This document shows positions 56,714 through 64,000 of a stretch of 64,000 bases of DNA, piece after piece. Position 1 is the first letter of the stretch; every line of letters starts with the position of its first letter. Source of the stretch: a bacterium (GTDB lineage: Bacteria > Hydrothermota > Tepidihabitantia > Tepidihabitantales > Tepidihabitantaceae); contig DATJQV010000066.1 of NCBI GenBank assembly GCA_035505375.1, forward strand, positions 27,687 through 91,686, written 5' to 3'. Position numbers and translations under genes: made by a program. Under the pieces are notes generated by a model. It did not search any database. It was not told the DNA's origin and was given only the letters and a program-made list of their open reading frames with translations.

Positions 56714-57628
56714 CTACTTCACCGTCACGTCGAAGAGCTGGGGTTCACACTTGACCAGCCGGATGCCCGGCGGCAGCGTTATCTCCGGGGCCAACTGGTA
56801 GTCGCCCGGGGAAAGGCCTGAGACTTTGACTTGGGCGGTGACGTCCGACTGCTTCAGCGAATTCACCTTGGACGCCAGGCCGGCCACCGCGATCTGGGCC
56901 TCGGCTGGGTCGATCTCCGCGCGTTGGGCTTCGGACCCGGTGAGAGTGACCGGCAGGCCGAGCAGTATCCGCGCGGTTTCCTTCTCGAGTCCGATGACTG
57001 CGTCAATCGACTCCGGCTCGACCGTGTACCGTCCGGCCTCCGGGTTTACGACTTTCAGGTGTCGACGGTCCGGCGCGGTCACAGTCGACAGGTCGAGGGT
57101 CTCGGTTATCACCACGGGAGCTTGTTTCAAGTCTTCTTCGCTGCCGGCCAGCTTCACCTGGGCCGGTGGGTCATTAACCGACAGCTCGGTGCCGGCGGGA
57201 AGCTGGCCCTTGGTTGGAACCTGCACGTCAACCATCCGGCTGGCGGCGGCGCCAAGCTTCAATTCCACGTTATCCGGGTCCAGCGCCCTGACCCTCACGT
57301 CCGGCGGCAGCTTGAGAGCGGCCGGGGAAAGCTGCAGTTGACGGGTCCCGATCTTGCCGCCCGGAACCTCCAGCCGGAATCCGAGCTGCTGAGGTTTGAC
57401 GTCGAGCAGGTCGCGGCCCTTGCCTTCGAGCGTTGCCACCGTGCTCTTCGCGTCAATGTCGGTGATGACCTGTTTGGTGCTCGGCCCGGCAGCCGTGATC
57501 GGCACGGCTACCCGCACGTCGTACGTCCGGTCGAGGACCGCAACTACCCAGAAGAAACCGGCGATGAACAGGGCGATGAGTTTTATCGACCAGTCGCGGG
57601 TGATGGACCGGAGCACTTCAGACATCAT
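56714..57628 (-). CDS. YbbR-domain (CdaR-like) membrane-anchored protein
   Basis: The 304-residue protein has one N-terminal membrane helix (WSIKLIALFIAGFFWVVAVL) and then extracytoplasmic beta repeats of the YbbR type, for example VRVAVPITAAGPSTKQVITD, IGLEKETARILLGLPVTLTG and GLSPGDYQLAPEITLPPGI. CdaR proteins regulate the diadenylate cyclase CdaA in Firmicutes, but no cdaA is next to it here. Two ATGs in a row (57628, 57625) follow the -10 box; the second lies where the transcript should begin. Confidence 0.8.
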   Translation of the reverse strand: MMSEVLRSITRDWSIKLIALFIAGFFWVVAVLDRTYDVRVAVPITAAGPSTKQVITDIDAKSTVATLEGKGRDLLDVKPQQLGFRLEVPGGKIGTRQLQLSPAALKLPPDVRVRALDPDNVELKLGAAASRMVDVQVPTKGQLPAGTELSVNDPPAQVKLAGSEEDLKQAPVVITETLDLSTVTAPDRRHLKVVNPEAGRYTVEPESIDAVIGLEKETARILLGLPVTLTGSEAQRAEIDPAEAQIAVAGLASKVNSLKQSDVTAQVKVSGLSPGDYQLAPEITLPPGIRLVKCEPQLFDVTVK

Positions 57629-57631
57629 TGT

Positions 57632-57659
57632 ATGTTAATTGCCGAATGGCCTCTGTCAA
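57632..57659 (-). promoter_or_regulatory. Promoter of the YbbR gene
   Basis: TTGACA (57659-57654), 16 bases and TAACAT (57637-57632) on the minus strand, only three bases from the first ATG and six from the second. Confidence 0.5.
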
Positions 57660-57726
57660 ACAGTGCCCGCTTCCCCGAATCCGACCTTGAACCGCCAAGA
57701 CGCCGAGGCAGCGGCCTTCAGCCGAA

Positions 57727-57817
57727 GGTAGAAGTCAGAATAGTGAGTGCAGAGTGCAGAAGTCCGGATGCCGGCGACTTCTGACTTCTTACATCTGGCT
57801 TCTGACATCTGACTTCG
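57727..57817. repeat. Word-repeat hairpin in the gap before the activator gene
   Basis: CAGAAGTC (57757-57764) and GACTTCTG (57776-57783) are a perfect inner pair around CGGATGCCGGC, and GAAGTCAG (57731-57738) pairs with CTGACTTC (57809-57816). Arms are runs of AGTGCAGAGTGCAGAAGT and TTCTGACATCTGACTTC. Confidence 0.6.
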
Positions 57818-57904
57818 TTTGGTTCTGGATAAGTGCCTTCGTGGTGAGTTCCTATTTCGGTTCTGGGGCGGCTTGACTGGCAGCGGAACACGGGCGCGGC
57901 AAAG

Positions 57905-58045
57905 CCGCTCGGCCTAAGCCTCAACCTTAGCCTCAACCTCGACCTGTTCCCTCGTCCTAACCTCAACCTCAGCCTTGATCCCTAATCCCCAATCCCTGGT
58001 CCCCGACCCCTGACCCCCGATCCCCGACCCCTAGCCTCTGGCCCC
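57905..58045. repeat. Long pyrimidine-rich word-repeat run
   Basis: Variations of CCTCAACCTTAGCCTCAACC pass gradually into variations of TCCCCAATCCCTGGTCCCCG and GACCCCTAG. No complementary arm is present nearby. This fills most of the gap before the sigma-54-type activator gene; no gene is seen in 57660-58059. Confidence 0.5.
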
Positions 58046-58059
58046 AACCGAGCCGCCGC

Positions 58060-58087
58060 TTGACTTGGCAAGGGTCAGGACTATGCT
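58060..58087 (+). promoter_or_regulatory. Promoter of the activator gene
   Basis: TTGACT (58060-58065), 16 bases and TATGCT (58082-58087), 15 bases before the ATG at 58103. Confidence 0.4.
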
Positions 58088-58102
58088 GACCACTGTCCAA
58101 TC

Positions 58103-60781
58103 ATGAGTGGCGCGAGCGAAGCTCCTGATAAACTCCAGGTCCTGCGCGAACGGCTGGAATATGCCGTGACGCCGGCCGAGCGCGTCAGGGCCAGGCTGGC
58201 GCTGGCCGAGGAACTCGCGCTCACCGACCCTGCCGCTGCCAGACCCCTGCTGGAACAAGTGGTCGAGGAGGCCGAGGAAGCGGGGGGCGCGGAATCCCGA
58301 CTGAGCGCCGCGGCAGTCCTCAGTGACCTGCTGCGCTGGGCCGGTGATTACGACGGCAGCATGCGATACGCGGACATGATGCTGAGAGCAGGTGTTGCCA
58401 CCGACGACCGGCAGAATCGCGCCACGGGATTGAACCTCGTCGGTCTGATACACCAGGAGCGTGGAGAACTGGAGCAGGCTCTGGGCTGCTTCGAGGAGTC
58501 CCTGCGATTGAGCCGTGAGACCGGATTCGGGCTGGGAGAACAGAAAGCGCTAAACCAACTCGCCGGCGTCAATTGTCAGCAGGGCGACCTGGAAAAGGCC
58601 CTTGCGTACCTTCGGCAGGCTTTGGAGGCGAGTATCAAGGCCGGAGATACCTATGGCCGAGCGGTTAACCAGCGCAACGTCGGCTGGGTCCTGGTTTTGA
58701 TGGGGCGTTGGGCCGAGGCGACCGAACACTACCATCGGACCGTCGCGCTCTGTGAGGAACATGGATTTCATCCGCTGTTGCTGGCGACACAGATGTCGCT
58801 GGGTGAGCTATCGTCGAGGCGGACCGACTACGAAGCCGCCGAGCAGATGCTGCGAGCGGTCATCAAGGCAGGCCGCGAGTCAAAGCACTCGGGCTACGTG
58901 TACCGGGAGGCGGTCTCGAATCTTGGTTGGGTTCATTTCCGGCGCGGAGAACTTGCCCGGGCCGAGGAGACCTTGAACGAAGCCGTGCAACTGGGCGAGG
59001 CCGCGGAAGACCGCTATCTGCTCGCGAGCACCGGGCTGCGCCGAGCCGAGCTGGCGCTGGCCCAGGGACGGATCGAGGCTGCTCGCGAGTTGCTGGCGCA
59101 GGCCGGGCGCATTGCTTCAGAATTGAACCTACGGAAGGAACAGGGCGAGGCGCTGCGCGTCGAGGCGCTCCTGTCGGCTGCGCGCTCCGACTCGAATTCC
59201 GCGCTTGAACTTCTTGCCCGGTCTGAGGCCGCGCTTGGTCCATTCGGCGATACCTACGAGCTTGCGCAGACCCGGCTGCAGCACGGCCGCCTGCTCGTTG
59301 AACTCCACCGGTCGGAGGAAGCCTTGCCCCTGCTGCAGGCCGCGGCCCGGACATTCCGCCGGCTCGCGGTGCCGGCCGAGGCCGAAGAGGCGAGCCGGCT
59401 GTTGTACCGGCTGGAAGTGGAGGCCGACCGTCCCACCGCCCTTGTCCAGGGGCTGATGAGCATCATGTCGCTCGACCTCGCCGTTGACCGCCTGGTCGAC
59501 CTTGCGCTGGCGATGATCTGCGACAACCTTCGATTCGAGCAAGGCGCGGTGCTGGTGAACGGCCGCGCGGTTGCCAGCAAAGGCAATCCTGACCTGACCG
59601 AGTTGCCCCGACGTCGCGCGTCGCTGTTCCAGTCAGACCTTGACCTGCTCCTGCCGGTCAGGCAGGGCCGCCGTCTGCTCGGTCACGTCTGGCTCAGACG
59701 CAAACGGCCGCTCGCGTCGCGGGTCGAGCCCCGGAATCTGAACCTGGTGTCTCGGACGCTCGCGCCATTGCTGGCCAAGCTGGGCAGGCTCACGACGATC
59801 GAGGCGGGCCGTACCCGTCGGATACCCGGACTGCGCTTTCGGGGCGTGGTCGGCCGCAACCCCGAGGTGCTCAAAGTGCTGGAGCTCATACCGCGCATAG
59901 CCACAACGGACGTGGCGGTGCTTGTTTGCGGCGAGAGCGGCTCGGGCAAGGAACTTGTCGCCCGCGCCCTGCACGAGTCCGGCCCTCGCGCCGACCATCC
60001 GTTCATCACGGTCAACTGCGCGGCCATCCCGGAAAGCCTGCTTGAAGCCGAATTCTTCGGGGTCGAGGAAGGCGCGGCGACCGGAGTCGCAGCGCGGCCG
60101 GGCAAGTTCGAGCTGGCCCGCAACGGAACCATTTTCCTCGATGAGATCGGAGACATGAGCCCGGCCCTGCAGGCGAGGCTGCTGCGGGTCCTCGAAGACC
60201 ACAAGATCACGCGCGTCGGCGGGACCAAAGAAATGGCGGTCGATGTGTGGGTCATCGCCGCCACCAACATGGACCTGGCCGTGCGCGCCCGCGAGGGCAA
60301 GTTTCGCACCGACCTTTTCTTCCGGCTCAACCCCATCCCGCTCGTCCTGCCGCCTCTGCGCCGGCGGCGTGAGGACATCCCGCTCCTCACGAAGTACTTC
60401 GTTGCTCGCACCGCCCAGGAGTACAAGCGTCCGGTGCGCCGGGTTAGTGAGGAGGTCATGGCGTTGTTTGCACGATACGACTGGCCGGGCAACATCCGTC
60501 AGTTGAAGCATGCAATCCAGCGCGGCGTCGTACTTGCCGCCGGTGATGAGGTCGAGGTCTCCGACCTCCCGCCGGAGTTCAGGCCGGCTCGGCCGGCGGC
60601 TCCGGTGCGACGGGCCACAAGCCTGCGCCGCGCCAAACGAAGGACTGCGGACAAGGCCGAGCGCGCGATGCTTCTGAAGGCGCTCGCCCGGGCCAAGGGC
60701 AACGCGACTGAGGCCATGAAGCTTGCCGGCTACAGCCGGACGCACTTCTACCGACTCCTGCGCAAACACAAGATACCATGA
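58103..60781 (+). CDS. TPR/GAF-like sigma-54-type AAA+ transcriptional activator with variant GAFTGA loop
   Basis: The 892-residue protein has about nine N-terminal TPR repeats (LNLVGLIHQERGELEQALGC, ALNQLAGVNCQQGDLEKALA, NLGWVHFRRGELARAEETLN). A GAF-like region follows (about 455-560), then an AAA+ domain. Walker A is GESGSGKE (about 609-616), Walker B is GTIFLDEIGDM, the Arg finger region is FRTDLFFRLNPIPL, and the C-terminal helix-turn-helix is KGNATEAMKLAGYSRTHFYR. The sigma-54 contact loop, normally GAFTGA, reads GAATGV (about residue 656), losing the key Phe. It may sense through the TPR domain; no response-regulator receiver is present. It is monocistronic. Confidence 0.88.
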   Translation: MSGASEAPDKLQVLRERLEYAVTPAERVRARLALAEELALTDPAAARPLLEQVVEEAEEAGGAESRLSAAAVLSDLLRWAGDYDGSMRYADMMLRAGVATDDRQNRATGLNLVGLIHQERGELEQALGCFEESLRLSRETGFGLGEQKALNQLAGVNCQQGDLEKALAYLRQALEASIKAGDTYGRAVNQRNVGWVLVLMGRWAEATEHYHRTVALCEEHGFHPLLLATQMSLGELSSRRTDYEAAEQMLRAVIKAGRESKHSGYVYREAVSNLGWVHFRRGELARAEETLNEAVQLGEAAEDRYLLASTGLRRAELALAQGRIEAARELLAQAGRIASELNLRKEQGEALRVEALLSAARSDSNSALELLARSEAALGPFGDTYELAQTRLQHGRLLVELHRSEEALPLLQAAARTFRRLAVPAEAEEASRLLYRLEVEADRPTALVQGLMSIMSLDLAVDRLVDLALAMICDNLRFEQGAVLVNGRAVASKGNPDLTELPRRRASLFQSDLDLLLPVRQGRRLLGHVWLRRKRPLASRVEPRNLNLVSRTLAPLLAKLGRLTTIEAGRTRRIPGLRFRGVVGRNPEVLKVLELIPRIATTDVAVLVCGESGSGKELVARALHESGPRADHPFITVNCAAIPESLLEAEFFGVEEGAATGVAARPGKFELARNGTIFLDEIGDMSPALQARLLRVLEDHKITRVGGTKEMAVDVWVIAATNMDLAVRAREGKFRTDLFFRLNPIPLVLPPLRRRREDIPLLTKYFVARTAQEYKRPVRRVSEEVMALFARYDWPGNIRQLKHAIQRGVVLAAGDEVEVSDLPPEFRPARPAAPVRRATSLRRAKRRTADKAERAMLLKALARAKGNATEAMKLAGYSRTHFYRLLRKHKIP

Positions 60782-60808
60782 TTCCGATATTGACGGCCAC
60801 GAAGACAG

Positions 60809-61030
60809 GATGAAGCTGAGCCGGAGCGGACATCCACAGATTCCACAGATTCCGGAAGATTGGGGCTCCGGACGGGAACTACGAAGCCGGATGAAGGTGA
60901 GTCGGAGCGGACGTCCACAGATTCCACAGATTCCGGAAGATTGAGGCTCCGGACGGGAACCACGATGCCGGATGAAGCTGAGCCGGAGCAAACTCCACAG
61001 ATTCCGGAAGATTGGGGTTCCGGGCGCGAA
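60809..61030. repeat. Direct tandem repeat with 81-bp period
   Basis: Copies start at 60809, 60890 and 60971 with GATGAAGSTGAGYCGGAGC; the third is partial. Each contains CCACAGATTCCGGAAGATTG. The period is a multiple of three and frames stay open on both strands, but no start signal or family supports coding. Confidence 0.75.
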
Positions 61031-61342
61031 CCAGGAGAGGAATCTTCGGTAGTCGGTGGATTGACTCGATCTGCTGTCCGTTTCGTGGCTCAGAGTCGGT
61101 TCTGGAGAGATGGGAGGCTGGCTGGCTTTCGCCCGGCGACACCGATTGTACCATAAGTGGAATGCAGTGTCCCATAAATGGAATAGCAAAGCTGATAACA
61201 TCTTATGGCTCAAAGAGTTGGCTTAACAGAGACTGCGAGTGCCGTGTGCCACTATTTGGAATCGCCAATCATCTTCCGTGGCCACATTCCGTATCCAACT
61301 GAGCTACCGCATCTTACGTCAGTAGCGTAATCATGGCACAGT
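61031..61342. other. Non-coding stretch before the orphan gene
   Basis: No gene is seen. A close direct repeat, CCATAAGTGGAATGC and CCATAAATGGAATAG, lies at 61152-61190 and a related word (CTATTTGGAATCG) at 61252-61264. I found no good promoter. Confidence 0.35.
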
Positions 61343-62071
61343 ATGTGCCCTATGGTTCGTTTGATGCAGAACGAACAGCCACAATGTCCCGTGCCTTGGA
61401 GTATCGTGGAGTACGCTGACGTGGCCGCAAGAGCCAGAGAGCTCGGCTGCCGTGTCCCGTCTCGCATTGCGTTGCTGCCGGGTAACTTCGCCGTCGCGGC
61501 CAGCGTTGCCGATTTTCTCTTTCACGAGGTCGCACCGCAAGTGCGCCTGGCATGGCGAAGCATCGGGATCGCAGATACGGGCCCGTTGGGGACTAGGGAC
61601 TGGGGGCTAGGGACTAGGGTCCGAATTCCTGAGCAAACCCCTAGTCCCGAGTCCCTAACCCCAGTCTTTGAGAAAGTCCCGCTCACGGTTTTCTTCGGCG
61701 CCGATCTACTCCGTGATCCTGCGCGCCCGGTCCTGCATGCAATCGGCGTCGTCGCCTCAGTCCTCCTCCTCGATGATCCCAGCTCCGCAAATGCGAGAGA
61801 GGCCCGACTCGACGCCGTGGTTGAGCGCCCGAGCAGCCGCGGCTACGTCTGTCTTGAATACCGCGGCGATGCCTGTGAGCTCGTCGCGCTGGCCAGGTCC
61901 GTGCGCGCAATCTGGGATGAGGACATGTACAGCTCAAGCACAAGCTCAAGCCCAAACACGAGCCTGGGCGACGTCTGCTACGGCGCCGTGAGCAGGCGGG
62001 CTGTGCGGGACGAACGGCGAGTCGGAGACCACTATTTGCAGGAAGTCCGAAAGGTAGTAGTCACAAAGTAG
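61343..62071 (+). CDS. Orphan protein of unknown function with in-frame word-repeat insertions
   Basis: I do not recognise this protein of up to 242 residues. Conserved-looking parts are VEYADVAARARELGCRVPSR, IALLPGNFAVAASVADFLFH, KVPLTVFFGADLLRDPARPV and YVCLEYRGDACELVALARSV. Two segments are repeat-derived: residues about 82-108 (GTRDWGLGTRVRIPEQTPSP) come from the hairpin at 61587-61666, and SSSTSSSPNTS near residue 197 comes from repeats of AGCTCAAGC. The start may be GTG 61343, ATG 61352 or ATG 61364; none has a clear ribosome-binding site. It precedes the secreted protein gene by nine bases. Confidence 0.6.
   Translation: MCPMVRLMQNEQPQCPVPWSIVEYADVAARARELGCRVPSRIALLPGNFAVAASVADFLFHEVAPQVRLAWRSIGIADTGPLGTRDWGLGTRVRIPEQTPSPESLTPVFEKVPLTVFFGADLLRDPARPVLHAIGVVASVLLLDDPSSANAREARLDAVVERPSSRGYVCLEYRGDACELVALARSVRAIWDEDMYSSSTSSSPNTSLGDVCYGAVSRRAVRDERRVGDHYLQEVRKVVVTK
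61587..61666. repeat. Word-repeat hairpin inside the orphan gene
   Basis: The left arm (61587-61620) repeats GGGGACTAGGGACTGGGGGC; the right arm (61638-61666) repeats the complement CCCCTAGTCCCGAGTCCCTA. The whole unit keeps the reading frame open. Confidence 0.65.
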
Positions 62072-62080
62072 GGAGGAAAG

Positions 62081-63751
62081 ATGATGACCAGAGTCCGCTA
62101 TGGAATGGCAGTCGTGGCCGGCTTGTTGCTGGCAAGCTGCCTCTTCGCCGGGCAGGCAAGCGATCAAAGTGTCGTAACGGCCGGCATGTTGCTCGACCCC
62201 GGGCTTACCGCGCCGGCCGCCCACAGCCGCCCAGGTTCCCTGTTGCCGGGAATAGCTCGCCAAATACATGACAACGACGTCGGCGTCTTGAAGATCACCT
62301 GGCCGGGCGAAGCCTGCATACCCTTCGGTGACAGGATTTTCCCGCGCGGCAAGGTGCAGAACTTTGGCTCGCAGACCCAGACGAACATACCGGTTATCTG
62401 CGTGATCTTCGATTCCGCGGCCGGCGCGAGGGTCTACGGGCCTGAGACCGTCTACGTCGCGCGCATCGATTCCGGCTGCGTCGACACGGTCGCCTTCCCG
62501 TCCTGGAGGCCGCCGACCCAGGAAAAGGTGTACTTCGACACGATGACAACGGCGCTTCCCGGCGACGAGGACACATCGAACGACTGGAAGGCAGGTCGTT
62601 TCACCGTCGCGGTCTGGGGCGAGGGACACCTTACCTACAACGACGGCACGTTTGAGAATGCCATCGCCTGGGTCCTCTCGGGCAGCGAGATGGCGGAGAG
62701 GTTCGCCGCTCCCAAGCGTCCCTTGACGCTAGACAAGGCGGTGCTCTGGTTCAGAAGCTTCTCAGGGGATGACTATTCCGCAGAAGTTAGAGTGTACGCA
62801 AACGACGGTCCCGGCGGCAGTCCCGGAACTCAGCTCGGGACTTGGGCCGGCCAACTCCACACTGACACTTGGCCCGCTGAGTACAGAAACGAGGTAAGCT
62901 TCGACCCGCCGATCGTGGTCGACTGCGACACCTTCTTCGTTTCCTGGTATGCGACGGAAGAAAAGAAGGGCGGGTTCTATATCTACCTGGCGTATGACAC
63001 CATCTCTGACACGATTCACATCGGCAACGACTGGGGCAAGTACAATGGCGGCGGTCCCGGTTCCTGGGGAATAGTCCCATGGGACGCCTCATCGGACTTG
63101 GGCATCGACGCCTACTACCAAGCCCTGCTGCTCGACGGCTCGGCCGCGGACATCCCGGTCCCGCAAGGACAGATTGACTCCAACACTACCTTCACTCCGC
63201 AGGTCGTCGTCAAGAATGTGGGCCTGGTGGACCGCGACAACATCCCGGTCAAGTTCAGTATCGTTCGGAACCCGGCGATCGGCAACCCTATCTACTCGGA
63301 CTCGGCCAACACCGGGCCGGTCGCTGCCGGCCACGAAGTCACCGTAACCTTCTCAGGCAGTGTCAAGCCGACGACGGGCAACTACACTATGACCTGTATC
63401 ACGCTCCTGCCATTCGACGGCAGGACGGGAAATGACACGCTAGTCAGGCCGCTAACCGTAGGGAATCCTGGTATCGCGGAAAGAAATGGGGTCGCCGCAC
63501 TTCCGTCGGTATCGATTGCTCCCAACCCGCTCGGGAGATTGGCGACTGTCCGATACGCACTGCCGAGAGCGGGTTTAGTGACGCTTGACGTGTACGACGC
63601 GACCGGCCGGGGAGTGATGTCGAAGACGATTGCGGCCAAGCCGGTCGGGACCGTGAGTCTGGACCTGCGCAAGCTCGAGGCCGGTGTGTACGTAGTGAGG
63701 GTGAAGGCCGACGGCTTCAGCGCGACCCAGAAGCTCGTGGTCGAGCGTTAG
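62081..63751 (+). CDS. Secreted protein with C-terminal type IX-like sorting domain
   Basis: A 556-residue exported protein of unknown function. It has a signal peptide (MAVVAGLLLASCLFAGQAS). The Cys followed by LFAG does not make a clear lipobox. Beta-rich domains follow, one with RSFSGDDYSAEVRVYANDGP of the jelly-roll kind also present in the protein at 25370, and an Ig/CARDB-like segment (TFTPQVVVKNVGLVDRDNIP). The last 85 residues are a sorting domain (VSIAPNPLGRLATVRYALPR, GLVTLDVYDATGRGVMSKTI, EAGVYVVRVKADGFSATQKL). GGGAGGAAAG precedes the ATG; a terminator follows. Confidence 0.75.
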   Translation: MMTRVRYGMAVVAGLLLASCLFAGQASDQSVVTAGMLLDPGLTAPAAHSRPGSLLPGIARQIHDNDVGVLKITWPGEACIPFGDRIFPRGKVQNFGSQTQTNIPVICVIFDSAAGARVYGPETVYVARIDSGCVDTVAFPSWRPPTQEKVYFDTMTTALPGDEDTSNDWKAGRFTVAVWGEGHLTYNDGTFENAIAWVLSGSEMAERFAAPKRPLTLDKAVLWFRSFSGDDYSAEVRVYANDGPGGSPGTQLGTWAGQLHTDTWPAEYRNEVSFDPPIVVDCDTFFVSWYATEEKKGGFYIYLAYDTISDTIHIGNDWGKYNGGGPGSWGIVPWDASSDLGIDAYYQALLLDGSAADIPVPQGQIDSNTTFTPQVVVKNVGLVDRDNIPVKFSIVRNPAIGNPIYSDSANTGPVAAGHEVTVTFSGSVKPTTGNYTMTCITLLPFDGRTGNDTLVRPLTVGNPGIAERNGVAALPSVSIAPNPLGRLATVRYALPRAGLVTLDVYDATGRGVMSKTIAAKPVGTVSLDLRKLEAGVYVVRVKADGFSATQKLVVER

Positions 63752-63779
63752 GTCCGGGCGGGCAACACCAGTGAGAGTC

Positions 63780-63811
63780 AGAGGCTGTCCGCATCGCTGC
63801 GGGCAGCCTCT
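63780..63811 (+). terminator. Terminator after the secreted protein gene
   Basis: A 13-bp stem, AGAGGCTGTCCGC and GCGGGCAGCCTCT (one G-T pair), around ATCGCT, followed by CACGTTTCT. It lies 28 bases past the stop codon. Confidence 0.65.
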
Positions 63812-63862
63812 CACGTTTCTGCAAGACGGAGCAGTGTCTCGGAGGAATAGGAGGAACCAATG

Positions 63863-64000
63863 AGTGCGCCGAGAAGAGCTTGGTTTATCCAGCCGGTGGG
63901 AGTCCGGCTTGAGGAAGGTTGGCAACCGCCTCAATAGTGAACGCTGCATAGTCAGGGTAACCGAAGCTATGAAGCCAGCGGGAACGAGTTACCGAGCCAC
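63863..64000 (+). other. Possible 5' end of a group II intron, cut by window edge
   Basis: GTGCGCC at 63863 fits the GUGYG start of group II introns. The following sequence has several short stems, few coding signs, and a GGGAACGAGTTACCG stretch reminiscent of domain I sequences. A 25-codon reading frame (63860-63937) has a strong ribosome-binding site but no family. The intron idea is tentative because the window ends here. Confidence 0.25.

Noticed and set aside
59633..61213. 526-codon minus-strand frame including the 81-bp repeats
   Set aside because: Mostly antisense to the AAA+ activator; the repeat part gives a repeated peptide only because 81 is a multiple of three.
61180..61270. Sigma-54 promoter before the orphan gene
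   Set aside because: GG and GC elements are present on both strands but the spacing is 12-13 instead of 10 bases.

Overview
This window is GC-rich bacterial chromosome with tightly packed genes, many joined by 4-base ATGA, GTGA or TTGA overlaps. Several secreted proteins end in a beta-strand sorting-like domain of the type IX (Por secretion) kind, and secA has a long, Bacteroidetes-like form. An uncultured FCB-group or WOR-3/Stahlbacteria-type bacterium fits best, but the phylum is an inference. No rRNA is present; there is one tRNA, tRNA-Ile(GAT).

Layout. 0.0-3.9 kb (minus): a lipid or carotenoid operon with a CrtI-like/GltD-like fusion, a LolA-like protein, plsY and a cut glycosyltransferase. 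4.2-7.5 kb (plus): a five-gene cassette of two DUF488, two dual-OB (DuOB) and one DUF5131 (phage Gp37/Gp68) genes. 7.5-12.3 kb: a phosphoesterase, a DUF554 protein, an MBL hydrolase and tag, interrupted by two IVS-like elements, each a four-helix-bundle gene between inverted, word-repeat arms. 12.3-19.2 kb (plus): an unknown gene and a GNAT gene, then phoH-ybeY-corC-cnnm-recO. 19.2-20.4 kb: a 12-bp periodic array and a REP-associated transposase gene inside a perfect 21-bp inverted repeat. 20.5-27.2 kb (minus): secreted proteins, one split by an in-frame TAA. 27.6-32.8 kb (plus): holA, leuS, guaA. 32.9-34.5 kb: a secreted papain-like protease. 34.7-41.3 kb (minus): rpiB-ackA-phosphoketolase-LOG-MBL/beta-CASP, readable as a pentose-phosphate-to-acetate operon. 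41.3-43.2 kb: almost gene-free, with a second 12-bp array. 43.2-53 kb (plus): a DPM1-like glycosyltransferase, an AglD/MprF-like membrane protein, hisC, a HEAT protein, secA and two small membrane proteins. 53.1-57.6 kb (minus): sppA, tRNA-Ile, cysS, tsaD and a YbbR protein. 58.1-63.8 kb (plus): a TPR/sigma-54-type activator, 81-bp tandem repeats, an orphan gene and a secreted protein. The last bases may be the 5' end of a group II intron.

The most unusual signal runs through the whole window. Short word-like repeats, usually as two complementary arms around a small core, lie between genes, form the ends of genes (stop codons, start codons, ribosome-binding sites) and sit in frame inside recO, leuS and other genes. 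Two of them enclose a four-helix-bundle gene, the protein family known from intervening sequences in 23S rRNA. I propose that these are an IVS-like mobile family acting outside rRNA, with the gene-less hairpins as its non-autonomous relatives.

A second general signal is leaderless expression. Many good -35/-10 pairs (TTGAC-type, 16-17 bp spacer, TAxAAT-type) end only 5-9 bases before the start codon of genes that lack a Shine-Dalgarno site.
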